A stretch of 16,275 nucleotides of DNA from assembly GCA_958372035.1 (NCBI GenBank), contig CATXML010000007.1, forward strand, positions 1 to 16,275, in the 5' to 3' direction. The notes beneath the pieces are model-generated. The model saw only the letters and a list, made by a program, of their open reading frames with translations, searched no databases and was not told where the DNA came from. The position numbers and the translations under genes were made by a program. Source of the stretch: an uncultured Collinsella sp. GTDB lineage: Bacteria > Actinomycetota > Coriobacteriia > Coriobacteriales > Coriobacteriaceae. Every line of letters begins with the position of its first letter. Position 1 is the stretch's first letter. Shown here in pieces: positions 14,170 through 16,275 of the stretch.

Positions 14170-15375
14170 ATGAATCTGATTGATCGCAAACAGTACCTCG
14201 ACTGGCTCATTTCGTGGAAAGACTCGCACGTCATCAAGGTCGTTTCGGGCGTGCGAAGGTCCGGCAAATCAAAGCTATTCGAAATCTACCGTAGCTACCT
14301 GCGCGATCATGGAATCACAGGCGACCAGGTTATATCCCTCAACTTTGAAGACCTGGAGTTCGAGTCGCTTACGTCGTATAGAGCACACAACGACTACAAT
14401 TACCCCCGACAAGTCCCCGATAAGATGAACTAAGTTTTTCTGGACGAGATACAGCACGTCGAGCATTTCGAAAAAGCCGTCGACAGTCTTTTTATCAAGG
14501 ACAATGTCGACCTCTACATAACCGGTTCCAACGCTTATCTGCTCTCGAGCGAGCTGGCAACTTTGCTCTCCGGCCGCTACGTAGAGCTCAAGATGCTGCC
14601 CCTATCCTTTAAAGAGTTTTGCTCGGCAAAAACCAATGACGGAAAGGCTCCCGCGCAGTTGTTTGACGAGTACATCACCCGGGGCTCTTTTCCCTTTATC
14701 GCCGAGACGGGTATTCAGGGACCCCAGGCGCGCGATTATCTTATGAGCCTCTACGATACCATCGTCATACGCGACGTTATCGAACGCCTGAAGGTCTCGG
14801 ACGTCCCGACCCTGCGCGATATCACCAAGTTCCTACTCCATAGCATTGGAAACCGGATCTCGATTAAAAAAATCTCCGACACGCTCTCGTCCAACGGCAA
14901 CAAAACCGACCAGAAAACCGTAGCCAAATACCTCAAAGGCTTAACAGACAGCCTTGTGCTGTACTTTGCTCCGCGCTATAACGTGCGCGGTCGGCAGCTT
15001 CTTTCAACAAACGGCAAATACTACGCCGTTGACCTTGGACTTAGAGGCGCTCTCGTCAAAACCCAAAGCAGCGATATCGGTCATATCCTCGAAAATGTTG
15101 TTTATCTCGAGCTCCTACGCCGTGGATACGACGTCTACGTGGGCGATATCGACGGCGGGGAAATCGATTTTGTTGCCCTAAAGTCAGACGAGACAGCCTA
15201 TTTTCAGGTTTCAGCCACAACGCTCGACGAAACTACCCTCAATCGAGAGTTGGCCCCCTTTAAGAAAGTCCGAGACAACTACCCCAAGACGCTTCTTACG
15301 CTCGACACGCTGTTTGCGGACGCGAACTACGAAGGAGTCCGCAAGCGCAACGTGATCGACTGGCTCCTGGAGTAA
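14170..15375 (+). pseudogene. AAA_14/DUF4143 ATPase interrupted by one in-frame stop
   Basis: The frame encodes a typical ATPase of this family: N-terminal MNLIDRKQYLDWL, Walker A GVRRSGKSK (27-35), Walker B VFLDE (89-93), ITGSN (117-121), the LSGRYVELKMLPLSFKEF segment and a DUF4143 C-terminal domain with GEIDFVA (330-336) and YFQVS. The sole defect is a TAA at codon 88 (14431-14433), between PDKMN and VFLDE, where family members usually have Tyr. One base change from TAT or TAC explains it, with no frameshift and the same frame continuing to 15375. As it stands an 87-residue fragment with only Walker A would be made. The rest might be made from an internal TTG (14563), which would lack both Walker motifs. 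Family function is unknown; it is common in gut bacteria. A sequencing error is possible. Confidence 0.87.
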
Positions 15376-15576
15376 CTTGTAGCGTCATAACCCTCCGCCA
15401 GCTCCTTACCAAGGCCGCAGCCCCAGTCGCTTAAAGCACAATGCCCCTCTTATCGGCCAAAACAGCAATCTTGGCGTGATAAGAGGGGCTGACTGCGTCA
15501 GCGCCTCCACGCAGGCGCCGTTACCGTCACCGTCCCGCGGGATCGGGTGCGGGATATGGCGACTCACGTGCGAACG
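15376..15576. repeat. Cluster of hairpins between convergent genes
   Basis: This 201-bp gap has no gene. It holds consecutive perfect stems: GCCCCTCTTATC (15443-15454) / GATAAGAGGGGC (15478-15489) with an inner GCCAA/TTGGC pair; GCTGAC (15488-15493) / GTCAGC (15497-15502); GCGCCT (15501-15506) / AGGCGC (15513-15518); and the palindrome TCCCGCGGGA (15533-15542). None has a U-tract. They may end or protect the two convergent transcripts, or be a composite palindromic repeat. Confidence 0.65.
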
Positions 15577-16227
15577 CTAGCGCACGGCCTTGACCGCGGC
15601 CGGCAGATCGAACAGCGTATCGAGCACAGCCTCGCAGCCATCCACCACGTCCTGCGGCAGCGGCACGATGTCGGGAACGGCGAAGACGTGGCAGCCGGCC
15701 GTGATGCCCGAGACGCAGCCGTTGCGGGAATCCTCGACCACGGCGCACTCCTCGGGAGCAAAGCCCGCGCGCTCGCAGGCGAGCAGGTACATCTCAGGGT
15801 CGGGCTTGCCGTGTACGACGTCCTCGCCGCAGGTCACCGTCTCAAACTTATCAAAGAGGCCGACCATCTTAAGGTTGCGCTCGGCGGTAACATGGCGCGA
15901 CGACGTCGCAAGACCCACGTGATAGCCCGCAGCCAGCAGCTCGTCCAGGCACTCGGCGGCACCGCCCTTAAGCTCCAGATCGGTCTTGACCATCTCGTCG
16001 CGAATCTCCTTGTGACGACGATAGATCGCCTCAGCGGTTTCGCGGCCGCCGTAATGCCCATCAAGGATCTCCATGACATCAGGCAGCGTGCGGCCGATAA
16101 ACTGATGGATCAGCGCATCATCAATCGCGAATCCCAGCTCGGCCGCGCCCGCCTTCCACGCCTTGATACCCAAACGCTCGGTATCGACCAGCGTTCCGTC
16201 CATGTCAAAAATAACAGCCTTGATCAT
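15577..16227 (-). CDS. HAD-superfamily phosphatase, beta-phosphoglucomutase-like
   Basis: The 216-residue protein begins MIKAVIFDMDGTLVDTE, with the nucleophile and acid/base Asp pair (D8, D10) of motif I. Motif II Thr/Ser lies in LATSSRH, the motif III Lys in HGKPDPEMY, and motif IV in VVEDSRNG. A helical cap domain between motifs I and II (about 15-80) places it in the subfamily of beta-phosphoglucomutases and small sugar- or nucleotide-phosphate phosphatases. The substrate cannot be told by eye. The ATG at 16227 is preferred because AAGGGG precedes it by six bases; an ATG at 16242 adds five residues and has no such site. Its promoter is probably at or beyond the right edge. It converges with the broken ATPase gene. 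Confidence 0.92.
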   Translation of the reverse strand: MIKAVIFDMDGTLVDTERLGIKAWKAGAAELGFAIDDALIHQFIGRTLPDVMEILDGHYGGRETAEAIYRRHKEIRDEMVKTDLELKGGAAECLDELLAAGYHVGLATSSRHVTAERNLKMVGLFDKFETVTCGEDVVHGKPDPEMYLLACERAGFAPEECAVVEDSRNGCVSGITAGCHVFAVPDIVPLPQDVVDGCEAVLDTLFDLPAAVKAVR

Positions 16228-16275
16228 ATCGGTCCCCTTCATCGGCTTGCGTTACCGCCACTCTACCGCACTTTA

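Noticed and set aside
14563..15375. Independent gene starting at the internal TTG of the ATPase
   Set aside because: It is in the same frame as the N-terminal part and would lack Walker A and B, so it is better read as the rest of one interrupted gene.
1..16275. CRISPR arrays, tRNA or rRNA genes, prophage attachment sites
   Set aside because: No regularly spaced direct repeats, cloverleaf sequences or rRNA motifs were seen on either strand by eye.

Overview
The window reads as a chromosomal segment of a high-G+C, Gram-positive gut actinobacterium, most like Collinsella or another coriobacterium. This is inferred from the G+C-rich coding sequence, the AGGAGG/AAGGGG ribosome sites, a class B sortase paired with an SPxTG surface protein, a LytR-CpsA-Psr (LCP) protein, and GGGACAGG-type palindromic repeats. 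No rRNA, tRNA, CRISPR array or intact transposase gene was seen.

Layout. 1-2258 (minus): a MarR regulator overlapping the start of an ABC exporter half-transporter that runs off the left edge, with two identical 18-bp operator-like sites at the regulator's promoter. 2307-2659 (minus): a small four-cysteine protein of unknown function with a strong terminator. 2951-3478 (plus): an FMN nitroreductase. 3550-6351 (minus): a cell-envelope block of a secreted SPATG-anchored protein, a terminator, a class B sortase and an LCP glycopolymer transferase. 6459-9646 (minus): a YeiH-family membrane protein, a structured 266-bp gap, a Fis-type regulator whose AAA+ module has lost its key residues, and a one-pass membrane protein of unknown function. 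9840-10541 (plus): a divergent FadR/FCD-type GntR regulator. 10597-12503 (minus): glmS with a strong terminator. 12820-13953 (plus): a LacI-type regulator with a bidirectional terminator. 14170-15375 (plus): an AAA_14/DUF4143 ATPase broken by one in-frame stop, behind an A+T-rich upstream region. 15577-16227 (minus): a HAD phosphatase.

How the genes may work together. Sortase, SPATG protein and LCP form a plausible surface-display module, in which the sortase anchors the protein and the LCP protein could add glycopolymer to the wall or to the protein itself. glmS supplies glucosamine-6-phosphate for peptidoglycan. The MarR protein probably represses its own operon and the exporter. The YeiH-like gene sits between two regulators, one divergent (GntR) and one downstream (Fis-type).

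The most unusual non-coding features are GGGACAGG-loop hairpins. One kind forms a pair of ~51-bp inverted copies on either side of glmS, and a second kind with a different stem lies next to one copy. There are also several hairpin clusters without U-tracts in gene gaps. All functions come from reading motifs by eye; nothing was checked against a database.
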